Shown here one piece after another: positions 41,772-50,095 of a DNA stretch of 64,000 bases. The position numbers and the translations under genes are program-made. The first letter of the stretch is position 1. Every line of letters begins with the position of its first letter. Source of the stretch: DAIPKP01 sp964539095 (lineage in GTDB: Bacteria > Synergistota > Synergistia > Synergistales > Aminiphilaceae); NCBI GenBank assembly GCA_964539095.1, contig CAZIFL010000004.1, positions 113,124 through 177,123 of the forward strand, given 5' to 3'. The notes under the pieces were generated by a model. It saw only the letters and a program-made list of their open reading frames with translations, was not told the origin of the DNA and ran no database searches.

Positions 41772-42600
41772 ATCGACTCTCGCACACCTCTGGGGCTCCA
41801 TGGGGGCTTTGAGAATCAGTGCGGATGAGGTGGTGGCAGATCTCTGGAATGCTCACAAACCCCTTCGCTCCGCTGCGAAGGGACGATGGGGGGAGGATCT
41901 CTTCGATTCGAACGAGGCCTTGCGAAAGGATCTTCTCTGCGCTCGGGCTTTTGCAAATTCTGAAGAATACCGGCATCTTTGCGAAATGATACATCCTCTG
42001 GTAGAAGAACGAATTGATGATGCTTACAGAGAGTGCCGGGGGTGGTTTGTGGCAGAAATTCCTCTGCTTTTTGAAAGAGGTGTACCCTGGTGGGCAGATG
42101 TTACGGTGTACGTAACTGCCAGAAGAGAGGAGCAGCTCAAGCGAAATGCTGAGCGTGGGAAATCCGGGGAGTGGTTTGCTATGATGGAATCCCATCTGCT
42201 CCAACGGGAAGAACGCCTTTCCCTGGCCCGGATAGTGCTGGAAAACAGCGCTTCCCGCGAAGAATTTGCAAAGGCTGGAAGGATTCTTGGAAAGCGTTTC
42301 CAGGCCATGGCTTCGGTGGTGGAGATGGCATGGAGCTGCTCTTCCCTCGAAAGGATAACAAGGGTTCGGGGTATCCTGGAATCGCGTAGCCTGGGGACGT
42401 TTTTTCATCTTGAGAGGCAAAGCTTTGAGAGAGATACGCTCTCTCTCTCCTGGCTTTCCCTGGAGAGGCATTTTCCTCATATCCTGAAGACCCTCCAGGA
42501 AGAACGGGATGGGGAAGATCCATGGCGGGGACTTCGGGCTCTCTCTCCTCGAAGAATGGAGCTGGAGATTCTCGAGAAAATTGTGGAGGTATGCCCTTGA
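41728..42600 (+). CDS. coaE: Dephospho-CoA kinase with C-terminal extension
   Basis: Last step of CoA synthesis, phosphorylation of the ribose 3'-OH. The P-loop is ALTGDIGAGKST (residues 5-16), the CoaE lid and DVTVYVTARREEQLKRN region follow, and the LEN motif is ARIVLENSASREEF. I start at ATG 41728; GGAAGGAAGAG precedes it. The product is 290 residues, about 90 longer than typical CoaE. The extension (from about residue 195) starts MASVVEMAWSCSSLERITRV and has an alternating helix/strand appearance that faintly resembles CutA-type domains. Its role is unknown. Confidence 0.85.
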   Translation: MVFAVALTGDIGAGKSTLAHLWGSMGALRISADEVVADLWNAHKPLRSAAKGRWGEDLFDSNEALRKDLLCARAFANSEEYRHLCEMIHPLVEERIDDAYRECRGWFVAEIPLLFERGVPWWADVTVYVTARREEQLKRNAERGKSGEWFAMMESHLLQREERLSLARIVLENSASREEFAKAGRILGKRFQAMASVVEMAWSCSSLERITRVRGILESRSLGTFFHLERQSFERDTLSLSWLSLERHFPHILKTLQEERDGEDPWRGLRALSPRRMELEILEKIVEVCP

Positions 42601-45263
42601 TTCTCATTACGAGCCATATAGGAGCGGATTTTGATTCCCTCGCAGCTATGGTGGCAGCCTCCAAGCTCTATGGCCCCTCTCAACTTTCCTTTTCCGGCTC
42701 CGCCACCCGAAACGTTCGTGAATATCTCAAGCGGTACGCTTCTCGATGGAAAGTGCTTACCCCCAAAAAGGTCTGTTTCTCCGATGTGACTCTTCTCGTC
42801 TGTGTGGATGTGCGTTCTTTAGGCCGTATCGGCCCTTTCCGTGCTCTTGTGGAGGAGCGTTCCGTACCGGTACACGTCTACGACCATCACCCCCCCTCGG
42901 AAGATCCCCTCCCTACAGAAAAAGAGGTTATCGCCTCGGTAGGGGCGGTTACCACGCTTCTGGTGGAGCTTCTGCGGGTGAAAAATATTCCCATCTCCCC
43001 TCAGGAGGCGACGCTCTTTGCCATGGGGATCTATGAAGATACCGGAGGGCTCACCTTTGGAGGAGCTTGTTCTCGCGACTTTGAGGCTGTAAAGATTCTT
43101 AAAGAGCAGTACGGGGCAGATCTGACCATGGTTCCCACTCACGTGGAGTTCCTTCTTCAGGGACCGGAGCAGGTGCTGCTTGACCTCCTTCTTGAGAGCG
43201 CCCGGGAGTTCTTTCTTCGAGGAGCCAGGATTGTCATAGCCCAAGGGGAAAGCGCTACCTATATAGAGGGGCTCTCCCTTTTCGTACACCGGCTCAAGGA
43301 TTACTTTGATGCAGATGTAGCTCTTGCAGCGGTACGTATGGACCGCCGGGTCTATGTCGTGGGACGAAGCCGAGAGAAGGTGCTGCACATGGGTGACTTT
43401 CTTGCTCCCTGGGGAGGGGGAGGACATCCCCAGGCTGCGGCAGCCACAGTGGTTGATGGTTCGCTTCAAGAGATCTGTCATGATTTGGAGAACCGTCTTC
43501 TCTCCCGAATCCTGCCGAGACTTCTTGTAGAGGATGTCATGAGCAGTCCGGTGATGGTGCTTTCCGCCAAGGCGGCGGTAGATGAAGCGTACCGGGTGAT
43601 GCTCCGCTACGGTCATTCCGCCATTCCCCTGGTGTCAAACCACAGGGTTTTAGGTATCATTACCAGGAAGGATCTTGATAAGGCAAAGCTGCACGGTTTG
43701 GGGAGCGTCCCGGTAGAGGATTTTATGACAGAAAATCCTCTCACGGTTTCGCCCTCGGCCTCTGTGGAAGAGGCCCATCGTCTTATGGTTTTTCATAACA
43801 TCGGAAGGCTCCCCGTAGTAGAAAAGGAGATTCTCCGGGGTATTATTACGCGTACAGATCTGCTTCGGGCCCTCTATCCCGCATCCCTTCCCGAAGAGGA
43901 GCGCACCTTTGAAAACAACCGTTTTTGGGAAGAGGATCTTTCTTCCCTCCTGGCAGACCGTCTTGCCCCCTGGGTAACGGTTCTGCTTAAGCGTCTTGGG
44001 GCCAGGGCAGATGCCCAGGGGAGTGCAGCGTATGTGGTAGGAGGATTTGTCCGCGATCTTCTCCTTGGGGTCTCCTCAGAGGATGTGGATGTTGTTATTG
44101 AAGGCGATGCGGTGGCCTTTCTTGAATCCTGGCGTTCCGACGGATGCCGCGTGGCGGTGCATAGCCGTTTTTCCACGGGAACCATCATCTTTCCTGGAAA
44201 TCGCAAGGTGGATGTGGCTGCCGCGCGAAGAGAGTTTTACGAATATCCCGTAGCACAACCATCGGTGAGTACGGATTCTCTCAAACACGATCTCTACCGT
44301 CGGGATTACACCGTAAACGCTATGGCAATACGCATTAACAAGAAAGGATGGGGGTGCCTGATTGATTATTTTGCGGGGCGCCGGGATCTTCAGAGGCGAA
44401 CCCTTCGGGTTCTTCACAATCTAAGTTTTGTAGAAGATCCTACCCGTATCCTTCGTGGCGTCCGTCTTGAGCAGCGACTTCGCTTCCAACTCGAAGAAAA
44501 CACCCTGCGTCTTCTCGAAAACTCTGTTCGAGGAGGGCTTCTTACGATACTCTCGGGGGTGAGGCTGCGAAGTGAAATTGAACTTCTCTTCCGCGAAAAA
44601 AACCCTTTTCGTGCGGTGGAACGTCTTTGGGATCTCGGGGTCTGGAAGATTCTTTTCTCGGGAGTTCGCTTCGGAGACATCTCCCGAAAAGCTATGCGAC
44701 GCATCTCAGCCATACTCCGATGGGCGGGAAAGGATCTTCCCGATTTTGGAAAAGATCTTTGGCTTGCGTTTTTTGCGGCGTTTTTATACGATTCTCCCTT
44801 TGAAACGTGTCTCTCTGTCTGCGGAAGGCTGAGCCTCAACGATCGAGAATCCGGCCTTCTGCGCAACATGATTGATGATATCGGAAGGATGGAGCACGAC
44901 CTCGGAGGAAGCGCTTTTTGCAGCAACTCCTTCATATACGAACTTCTTTCGGAGGAAGAATCCCTGGCCTCTCTTTTTTGGGCTTCTGCTACCTCTCGCT
45001 GGCGAGTTCGGCGCCGCCTCCTCCTGTATCTTACAAGGCTCCAGAAAATTCATCCCATGTTGGGAGGGAAAGATATTATAGATCTGGGAATAATCCGGGG
45101 GTGCCACATCGGTTCTCTTCTCAGAGGGCTTCTTCTGGCTCGGCTTGAGGGAGATGTGGAGACCCGAGAAGATGAAATCGCCTGGATTTTAGAACACCAG
45201 CATGAACACTACCATATTCATCCGAAAGGCAGGAAAAACCATGCATTTTCCACAGATAAGTGA
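42597..45263 (+). CDS. DHH-CBS-CBS-nucleotidyltransferase (tRNA CCA/A-adding type)
   Basis: A multi-domain enzyme of about 888 residues. Domain order: a DHH/DHHA1 phosphoesterase-like domain (GADFDSLAAMVAA and YDHHPPS, then GGGGHPQAAAA; about 1-310), two CBS domains (VEDVMSSPVMVLSAKAAVDEA and VEDFMTENPLTVSPSASVEEA; about 315-440) and a class II tRNA nucleotidyltransferase/poly(A) polymerase domain (VVGGFVRDLLLGVSSEDVDVVIEGDA; from about 475) with its helical C-terminal region. This arrangement is known for A-adding enzymes in bacteria that split CC- and A-addition, such as Aquifex. The start may be TTG 42597, seven bases after GGAGG, or ATG 42591. Confidence 0.9.
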   Translation: MILITSHIGADFDSLAAMVAASKLYGPSQLSFSGSATRNVREYLKRYASRWKVLTPKKVCFSDVTLLVCVDVRSLGRIGPFRALVEERSVPVHVYDHHPPSEDPLPTEKEVIASVGAVTTLLVELLRVKNIPISPQEATLFAMGIYEDTGGLTFGGACSRDFEAVKILKEQYGADLTMVPTHVEFLLQGPEQVLLDLLLESAREFFLRGARIVIAQGESATYIEGLSLFVHRLKDYFDADVALAAVRMDRRVYVVGRSREKVLHMGDFLAPWGGGGHPQAAAATVVDGSLQEICHDLENRLLSRILPRLLVEDVMSSPVMVLSAKAAVDEAYRVMLRYGHSAIPLVSNHRVLGIITRKDLDKAKLHGLGSVPVEDFMTENPLTVSPSASVEEAHRLMVFHNIGRLPVVEKEILRGIITRTDLLRALYPASLPEEERTFENNRFWEEDLSSLLADRLAPWVTVLLKRLGARADAQGSAAYVVGGFVRDLLLGVSSEDVDVVIEGDAVAFLESWRSDGCRVAVHSRFSTGTIIFPGNRKVDVAAARREFYEYPVAQPSVSTDSLKHDLYRRDYTVNAMAIRINKKGWGCLIDYFAGRRDLQRRTLRVLHNLSFVEDPTRILRGVRLEQRLRFQLEENTLRLLENSVRGGLLTILSGVRLRSEIELLFREKNPFRAVERLWDLGVWKILFSGVRFGDISRKAMRRISAILRWAGKDLPDFGKDLWLAFFAAFLYDSPFETCLSVCGRLSLNDRESGLLRNMIDDIGRMEHDLGGSAFCSNSFIYELLSEEESLASLFWASATSRWRVRRRLLLYLTRLQKIHPMLGGKDIIDLGIIRGCHIGSLLRGLLLARLEGDVETREDEIAWILEHQHEHYHIHPKGRKNHAFSTDK

Positions 45264-45855
45264 GTTGTTACTGAGTCTCCCGGCGGTTCTCTGGGCTATC
45301 ACCTTTCACGAATACTGTCATGGATGGATGGCGTATAAACTGGGGGATCCCACCGCAGCAAATCAGGGCCGTCTTACCCTTAACCCTCTGAAGCACCTCG
45401 ACCCCATCGGGGCCATTATGCTTCTTGTCTTCCGTTTTGGCTGGGCTCGGCCAGTTCCCATCAACACCCGCTATTTTCGCAATCCCCGGCGGGATATGAT
45501 ACTGGTCTCCCTTGCAGGAGCCGGAGGCAATCTTCTTACCGCCTTCGTTGTGGGGATGCTGCTGCGGCTCTTCCCTTCACTTTTTCTCATGAACAGAGCC
45601 CTTTTTATGGTGATGCTTCTCATGGTGTACATCAACATCGGCCTGGCGGTTTTCAACCTTCTCCCCATCCCTCCGCTGGACGGTTCTCGGGTGCTTTATG
45701 TGCTTCTCCCTCCTTCCATGATGCGGGTATACTTTTGGATGGAGCGCTACGGCATGTTTATCATCTTCGGGCTCATTCTTCTTAACATTCTCCCCGCTAT
45801 CATGCGCCCTTTCATTCTCTTTTTCTCTCGTCTCGTGCTTCCGGGGTGGTTGTAG
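45241..45855 (+). CDS. Site-2-protease-type M50 membrane metalloprotease
   Basis: 204 residues with about five or six hydrophobic segments. The zinc motif HEYCH (HExxH) lies near residue 21 in AITFHEYCHGWMAYKLGD, and the third ligand is in NLLPIPPLDGSRV near 145. There is no PDZ domain, as in the small Rip/YwhC-like branch. I start at ATG 45241, inside the 3' end of the preceding gene (23-base overlap), behind AAGGCAGG. Substrates are unknown. Confidence 0.9.
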   Translation: MHFPQISELLLSLPAVLWAITFHEYCHGWMAYKLGDPTAANQGRLTLNPLKHLDPIGAIMLLVFRFGWARPVPINTRYFRNPRRDMILVSLAGAGGNLLTAFVVGMLLRLFPSLFLMNRALFMVMLLMVYINIGLAVFNLLPIPPLDGSRVLYVLLPPSMMRVYFWMERYGMFIIFGLILLNILPAIMRPFILFFSRLVLPGWL

Positions 45856-45926
45856 ACTGTTTTTTGCGGTGAACCGAAAGCCCCTGCGGAAAATAGGGAG
45901 ACTTTTTATGCCAATGGAGGGTATTT

Positions 45927-46709
45927 GTGCGTATATTACTTACCAATGATGATGGGATTTTCGCCCCGGGTATTGCCGCTCTGGGAAATATGCTCTTTCC
46001 CGAAGAATATGATCTGGTGGTCTGTGCTCCTGATCGAGAACGTAGCAGTGTGGGGCACGCCATAACCCTCACCAGACCGCTACGCCTCTGGTCCGTGGAC
46101 GCGGGACCCTATGAATTTTCTTCCGGGATTTATGCCTGCGATGGAACGCCTTCAGATTGCGTAGCTCTGGGCCTGGAGGTTCTCGAAGAGAGAGAAAAAC
46201 GAGAGATCGTCATCTCTGGCATCAATCGAGGCCCAAACCTGGGAGATGATCTTACCTATTCAGGAACGGTCTCTGCCGCGATGGAGGGCTCTCTCCTCGG
46301 CCTTCCAGCGATAGCTGTCTCTCTGGCCATTAATGCGGAAGACAAGGAACATTACTACGAAACTGCTGCTATCATAGTTCGTGATCTTCTGAAAAAGAAA
46401 TCCTTCTCGTTTCAGGATCTCACCAAAGGAGTCCTTCTCAACATTAATGTTCCGAATGTCCCCTTGCAGGATCTGAAGGGGATCAAGATTACCCGGAAAG
46501 GAGTGCGTTTTTACGAGGATAAAATTCATCGTCTCAAGGATCCCAAGGGAAATTCTTATTACTGGATAGCAGGCAAACCTGAAGATGACCTTGTGGAAGG
46601 GACAGATGTCTGGGCGGTGGCGCACAACTATGTCTCCATAACCCCGGTTCACATGGACCTTACACACTATCCGAGCCTGGAACAGATCAGAGACATCCTA
46701 GAGATATGA
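45927..46709 (+). CDS. surE: 5'-nucleotidase SurE
   Basis: Metal-dependent nucleoside monophosphate phosphatase. The 260-residue product starts at GTG 45927, behind TGGAGGG, with MRILLTNDDGIFAPGI, where Asp-Asp and Asn bind the metal. APDRERSSVGHAITL, SGINRGPNLGDDLTYSGTVSAAMEG and a C-terminal THYPSLEQI are all canonical. A 46-base gap separates it from the following coiled-coil gene. Confidence 0.95.
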   Translation: MRILLTNDDGIFAPGIAALGNMLFPEEYDLVVCAPDRERSSVGHAITLTRPLRLWSVDAGPYEFSSGIYACDGTPSDCVALGLEVLEEREKREIVISGINRGPNLGDDLTYSGTVSAAMEGSLLGLPAIAVSLAINAEDKEHYYETAAIIVRDLLKKKSFSFQDLTKGVLLNINVPNVPLQDLKGIKITRKGVRFYEDKIHRLKDPKGNSYYWIAGKPEDDLVEGTDVWAVAHNYVSITPVHMDLTHYPSLEQIRDILEI

Positions 46710-46755
46710 TGTCCTCGCAAAAGGTTTATGGCTTCCGTGCCGGAGCGTATCATTA

Positions 46756-48006
46756 TTGGGAGTGATTCAGAACATTATGGACGATATGACGAAAAAACTT
46801 GAAGACCCTGCGGAAAACACCAATATGGCTCCTGCGGTGATGATAAGGATATGGGAACGCATGGAATCTCTTCAGAAGCTGATTTCTCAAATTGAGGGGG
46901 CCCGGCTTTCTGCGGAAAAAGCTGTGGCGGAGATTGAGGCCGAGGCCGAACGCCGTACCCGGGACGCTCGCCAATCCTTGCGGAGCGCAGAAGAAATCTT
47001 TGCCCGGGCAGAGACCTTGCGTGAGCAGTCTCAGCTCATGAAGGAAAAATCTGAGAGTGAGGCCGCTCAGGCTCAATCTGAGACTCGTCAACTTGAGCAG
47101 CGAAAAGCTGAAACTGAAAAAAAGGTAAAGGAACTTTTGGAACTCTGCCGCAATCAGGAAGAGCGAGAAAGAATCGTCAGAGAGACCCTTTCTGAAAAAG
47201 AGAAAGAGCTGGAGGTTCTAGAAAGACGGAGCCGTCAGGCGGAGATGCACTGTCGGGAAGCAGAAGAACGGCTTGCAAAGATGCTTGATCAGGCGGGAGA
47301 AGCGGAGGAGCGGACCTCCCAGGCGCTCTCCCGTGCCAATGCAGCAGAGAGTGCCGCCAAGGAAGCTGAGGAACGTCGGGAAAGGGTCGAAACCGATGCG
47401 GAGGAAGCTACGGCCTCATCTCGGCACCTCTTGAGCCAGATGGAGTACACCATAAAAAGTGCCCAAGAGAGAGAGCTTGAGGCTATCCAAAAAGCCGAGA
47501 CGGCGGAGGAAAAAGCCAAGCAGGCCATAGGGCAGACCATGGAACAGATTCAGAAGGTTGAAGCTGCTTATAGTCAGGCCCAGGATCAGCTCGCCAAAGC
47601 CCAGAACGCCCTTCAGGAGGCCCGGGATCTGGTAGAGAAAGAAGAAGCCCGGGCAGCTCGAGCTTCTTCTCGTGCCCAGGACCAGGTAAAAAAGGCAGAA
47701 GATAAAATTCACCAGGTAGAAACAGAACTTGCCAAGCTTACAAACCGACGGAATGAAGCTCTTCGTCAGGTAGAACAGGCAGAAGAGGCTGTGGCCCTTG
47801 CCATGAACAAAAAGAAGCATGCGGAAGATCTGGCACGAAAGGCAAACGACGCCGCCACAAAAGCGGAAGCATGGCAACGTCAGGCAGAAGACAGGGCACG
47901 AAAAGCGAAAATTGATGCTACCCAGGCAGAAGCCCGGAAAAGACTTCTGGAGGAACAGGCTCGCATGGCAGAAAGCGAAAGGGCCTTTCGTAAATCCTCG
48001 GAGTAA
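46756..48006 (+). CDS. Long coiled-coil protein of unknown function
   Basis: About 416 residues, of which 45-410 are a continuous Ala/Glu/Lys/Arg/Gln-rich helix with heptad-like periodicity and no Gly/Pro breaks, so a rod of 50 nm or more if fully helical. No signal peptide or membrane segment. The first 45 residues (DDMTKKLEDPAENTNMAPAVMIRIWERMESLQKL) are more varied and could be an anchor. The start is TTG 46756 behind CGGAG, or ATG 46777. It has no recognisable family; a structural or cytoskeletal-like role is only a guess. Composition bias makes homology searches unreliable. Confidence 0.8.
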   Translation: MGVIQNIMDDMTKKLEDPAENTNMAPAVMIRIWERMESLQKLISQIEGARLSAEKAVAEIEAEAERRTRDARQSLRSAEEIFARAETLREQSQLMKEKSESEAAQAQSETRQLEQRKAETEKKVKELLELCRNQEERERIVRETLSEKEKELEVLERRSRQAEMHCREAEERLAKMLDQAGEAEERTSQALSRANAAESAAKEAEERRERVETDAEEATASSRHLLSQMEYTIKSAQERELEAIQKAETAEEKAKQAIGQTMEQIQKVEAAYSQAQDQLAKAQNALQEARDLVEKEEARAARASSRAQDQVKKAEDKIHQVETELAKLTNRRNEALRQVEQAEEAVALAMNKKKHAEDLARKANDAATKAEAWQRQAEDRARKAKIDATQAEARKRLLEEQARMAESERAFRKSSE

Positions 48007-48045
48007 AGCTTGAAATCTTGATGCATATTTTTTGAAATTTTGAAC

Positions 48046-48073
48046 TTGACAAGACAGAAATAGGTGGTACAAT
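48046..48073 (+). promoter_or_regulatory. Promoter of argG
   Basis: TTGACA 48046-48051, 16 bases, TACAAT 48068-48073. The leader from about 48080 to argG is 410 bases. Confidence 0.75.
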
Positions 48074-48079
48074 CTCCTG

Positions 48080-48440
48080 CAATGTGATTTCAAGGATAGT
48101 TTTTTTGAAAGGAGCTGGGCGGCGTGAAGGGTATCCGTGTTCGACGACGATGTAATGAAATGCGACGACGTGTTGTTGCACCCATAGGGGCAATGACGGG
48201 GAGTTGTGTGTACATCATCGTCAACAGAGAGGAGATGCCCTAGGCTGAAAGCGTTTCCCGGCGACAGTACATTACGATAGAACCCCTGAGCCTCCCTCCG
48301 AAGAAAGGACTTTTGTCCAAGTAGGAGGGGGAGTGATTCTCCTGAGTGAATCAAGAGAGGGCGGAGTGTAAAAATTTCGTCAAGAGGGGTGGCACCGCGG
48401 GCAAAAGCTCGTCCCTAAGAGGGGGCGGGCTTTTTTGTGT
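48080..48440 (+). promoter_or_regulatory. T-box leader of argG
   Basis: The T-box sequence GGGGTGGCACCGCGG is at 48386-48400. It is followed by a terminator whose arms AGCTCGTCCC (48406-48415) and GGGGGCGGGC (48421-48430) pair with wobbles, then six T. The T-box core can pair with the terminator's 5' side to form the antiterminator. A long Stem I region and a CCTCC/GGAGG stem (48292-48334) precede it. Binding of an uncharged tRNA should permit readthrough. The specifier was not located; a tRNA-Arg would fit argG. Confidence 0.88.
48124..48243 (+). CDS. Arginine-rich ORF inside the argG T-box leader
   Basis: A 39-residue ORF from GTG 48124 to TAG 48243, with GGAG at 48111-48114 nine bases upstream. 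It starts MKGIRVRRRCNEMRRRVVAP, with seven Arg in its first 16 codons in two CGA-rich runs (CGA CGA CGA and CGA CGA CGT). Upstream of an arginine-biosynthesis gene, this is the layout of an arginine leader peptide. However, the same bases fall in the region where T-box Stem I must fold, and the GCGACGAC-GT-GTTGTTGC stretch is itself self-complementary, so the codon run could be a by-product of RNA structure. Confidence 0.45.
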   Translation: MKGIRVRRRCNEMRRRVVAPIGAMTGSCVYIIVNREEMP

Positions 48441-48490
48441 ATATTTAAAAGATTAAAATTTATAAAGATGCCTTCGGAGGAGGAAGAATC

Positions 48491-49753
48491 ATGCAAACGA
48501 AAGAAAAGAAAAAGGTTGTTCTCGCATATAGTGGCGGACTGGATACCTCGGTGGCCATTAAATGGCTCCAGGATCAGGGATATGATGTAGTTACCTTTAC
48601 TGCTGATGTGGGGCAGAGCGTGGTAGATCTGCAAGGAGTAAAGGAAAAAGCCGAAAAGACTGGTGCCTGCAGCGTCTATGTCATGGATCTCCGGCAGGAC
48701 TTCGTAGAGAAGTTTGTCTGGCCTGCTCTGAAAGCGAATGCCATGTACCAGGGTACATACCCCCTGAGTTCTGCCCTCTCTCGGCCGCTTATTGCGAAAT
48801 ATCTCGCCTGGATTGCCAAGGAGGAGGGCGCTGTGGCAGTGGCCCATGGTTGCACCGGAAAGGGACAGGATCAGGTGCGCATTGAGGTTTGCGTAAACGC
48901 CCTTGATCCGGAACTTCAGGTTTTGGCTCCCGTACGGGATTGGCATTTTTCCCGTGAAGCGGAGGTGGAGTACGCCAAAAAACACAATATCCCCGTACAG
49001 AATCATATGTCCAAGATTTACAGCATCGACGAAAATATGTGGGGGCGTGCCATCGAATGTGGAATTCTCGAAAATCCCTGGAATGAACCCCCTGCAGATG
49101 CTTTTGAAATAACGAAAGAGCCTTGGGAAACTCCGGATACGCCTCTGTATCTTGAAATTGATTTTGAGGAAGGAATTCCCACAAAGGTCAACGGAGAGCT
49201 TCTGAATGGTGTAGAAATTATCGAAAAGCTCAATCAGATTGGTGGAACCTACGGAGTCGGACGGATCGATATGATCGAAGATCGCCTCGTAGGTTTTAAG
49301 AGCCGGGAGGTGTACGAATGCCCCGGGGCAACGATTCTCATCAATGCACACAAAGCGTTGGAGACATTAACTCTCAGCAAAGATGTTCTTCAGGGAAAGA
49401 CGGAGCTTGAGAAGACATACGCCAAGCTAACCTATGAAGGCATGTGGTTCTCCCCTCTCAAGGAAGCTCTTGACAGTTTCTTTAATCATGTGCAACAGAG
49501 CGTCACCGGAACTGTGCGGATGCGGCTCTACAAGGGACAGGCTATAGTGGTGGGGTTGCAATCTCCCAAATCTATCTACAACGAAAACCTCGCTACCTAT
49601 ACCGATGCCGACTCTTTCGATCACGGAGCTTCTGTGGGATTCATCAAAATCTGGGGAACCTCTGTAAAGACATGGCGGCAGGTGCATCCTTTCCCGGAGG
49701 AGACCATGCATCCCATGAAGGACGCTCTCAAGATCGTCGAGGAAGGGGCATAG
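48491..49753 (+). CDS. argG: Argininosuccinate synthase
   Basis: Condenses citrulline and aspartate with ATP, the penultimate step of arginine synthesis. The 420-residue product has the ATP-PP loop AYSGGLDTSVA (residues 12-22), HGCTGKGQDQVR (near 119-130) and the QQSVTGTVRMRLYKG and SPKSIYNENLATY C-terminal segments. GAGGAGGA precedes the ATG. argH, the usual partner, does not follow. The gene is controlled by a T-box leader and ends with a strong terminator. Confidence 0.97.
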   Translation: MQTKEKKKVVLAYSGGLDTSVAIKWLQDQGYDVVTFTADVGQSVVDLQGVKEKAEKTGACSVYVMDLRQDFVEKFVWPALKANAMYQGTYPLSSALSRPLIAKYLAWIAKEEGAVAVAHGCTGKGQDQVRIEVCVNALDPELQVLAPVRDWHFSREAEVEYAKKHNIPVQNHMSKIYSIDENMWGRAIECGILENPWNEPPADAFEITKEPWETPDTPLYLEIDFEEGIPTKVNGELLNGVEIIEKLNQIGGTYGVGRIDMIEDRLVGFKSREVYECPGATILINAHKALETLTLSKDVLQGKTELEKTYAKLTYEGMWFSPLKEALDSFFNHVQQSVTGTVRMRLYKGQAIVVGLQSPKSIYNENLATYTDADSFDHGASVGFIKIWGTSVKTWRQVHPFPEETMHPMKDALKIVEEGA

Positions 49754-49843
49754 ACCCGGGGAAACAGAACTATATCCACACGCAACTCTGAAAAAATCCG
49801 TTTGCAGCGTCAAACTATGCTATATCTCCCTTTTCTCCTTTTG

Positions 49844-49883
49844 AATCCGAAGAGGCTCTGCCAAGAGTTTCTTCGGATTTTTT
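49844..49883 (+). terminator. Terminator of argG
   Basis: AATCCGAAGA (49844-49853) with TCTTCGGATT (49870-49879), an inner CTCT/AGAG stem, then T to 49883. Confidence 0.9.
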
Positions 49884-50095
49884 GGAGGAAGGAATATTGT
49901 ATACAGAAAGGCGGAGAGAGACTGAAAAAGTCTTTATGATGCCCTTGTAGCGTCAAAAAGAGTGGCAATCCATACAGACCTAAATATTTATGGAAAGAAA
50001 CATTTCTTTCGCTCTCTGGGAGCTATTGACCGTATCTCGTGAAAACAGTACCATGTAAGGGTGCTGTAAAAATATGCAGAGGAGGCGTTTGTTGT
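49884..50095 (+). promoter_or_regulatory. Promoter and palindromic operator candidate upstream of the TAXI gene
   Basis: TTGACC 50026-50031, 17 bases, TACCAT 50049-50054. A perfect palindrome GAAAGAAA-CA-TTTCTTTC lies at 49993-50010, 16 bases upstream of the -35, where an activator or repressor could bind. AGAGGAGG is at about 50079-50085. Confidence 0.55.
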
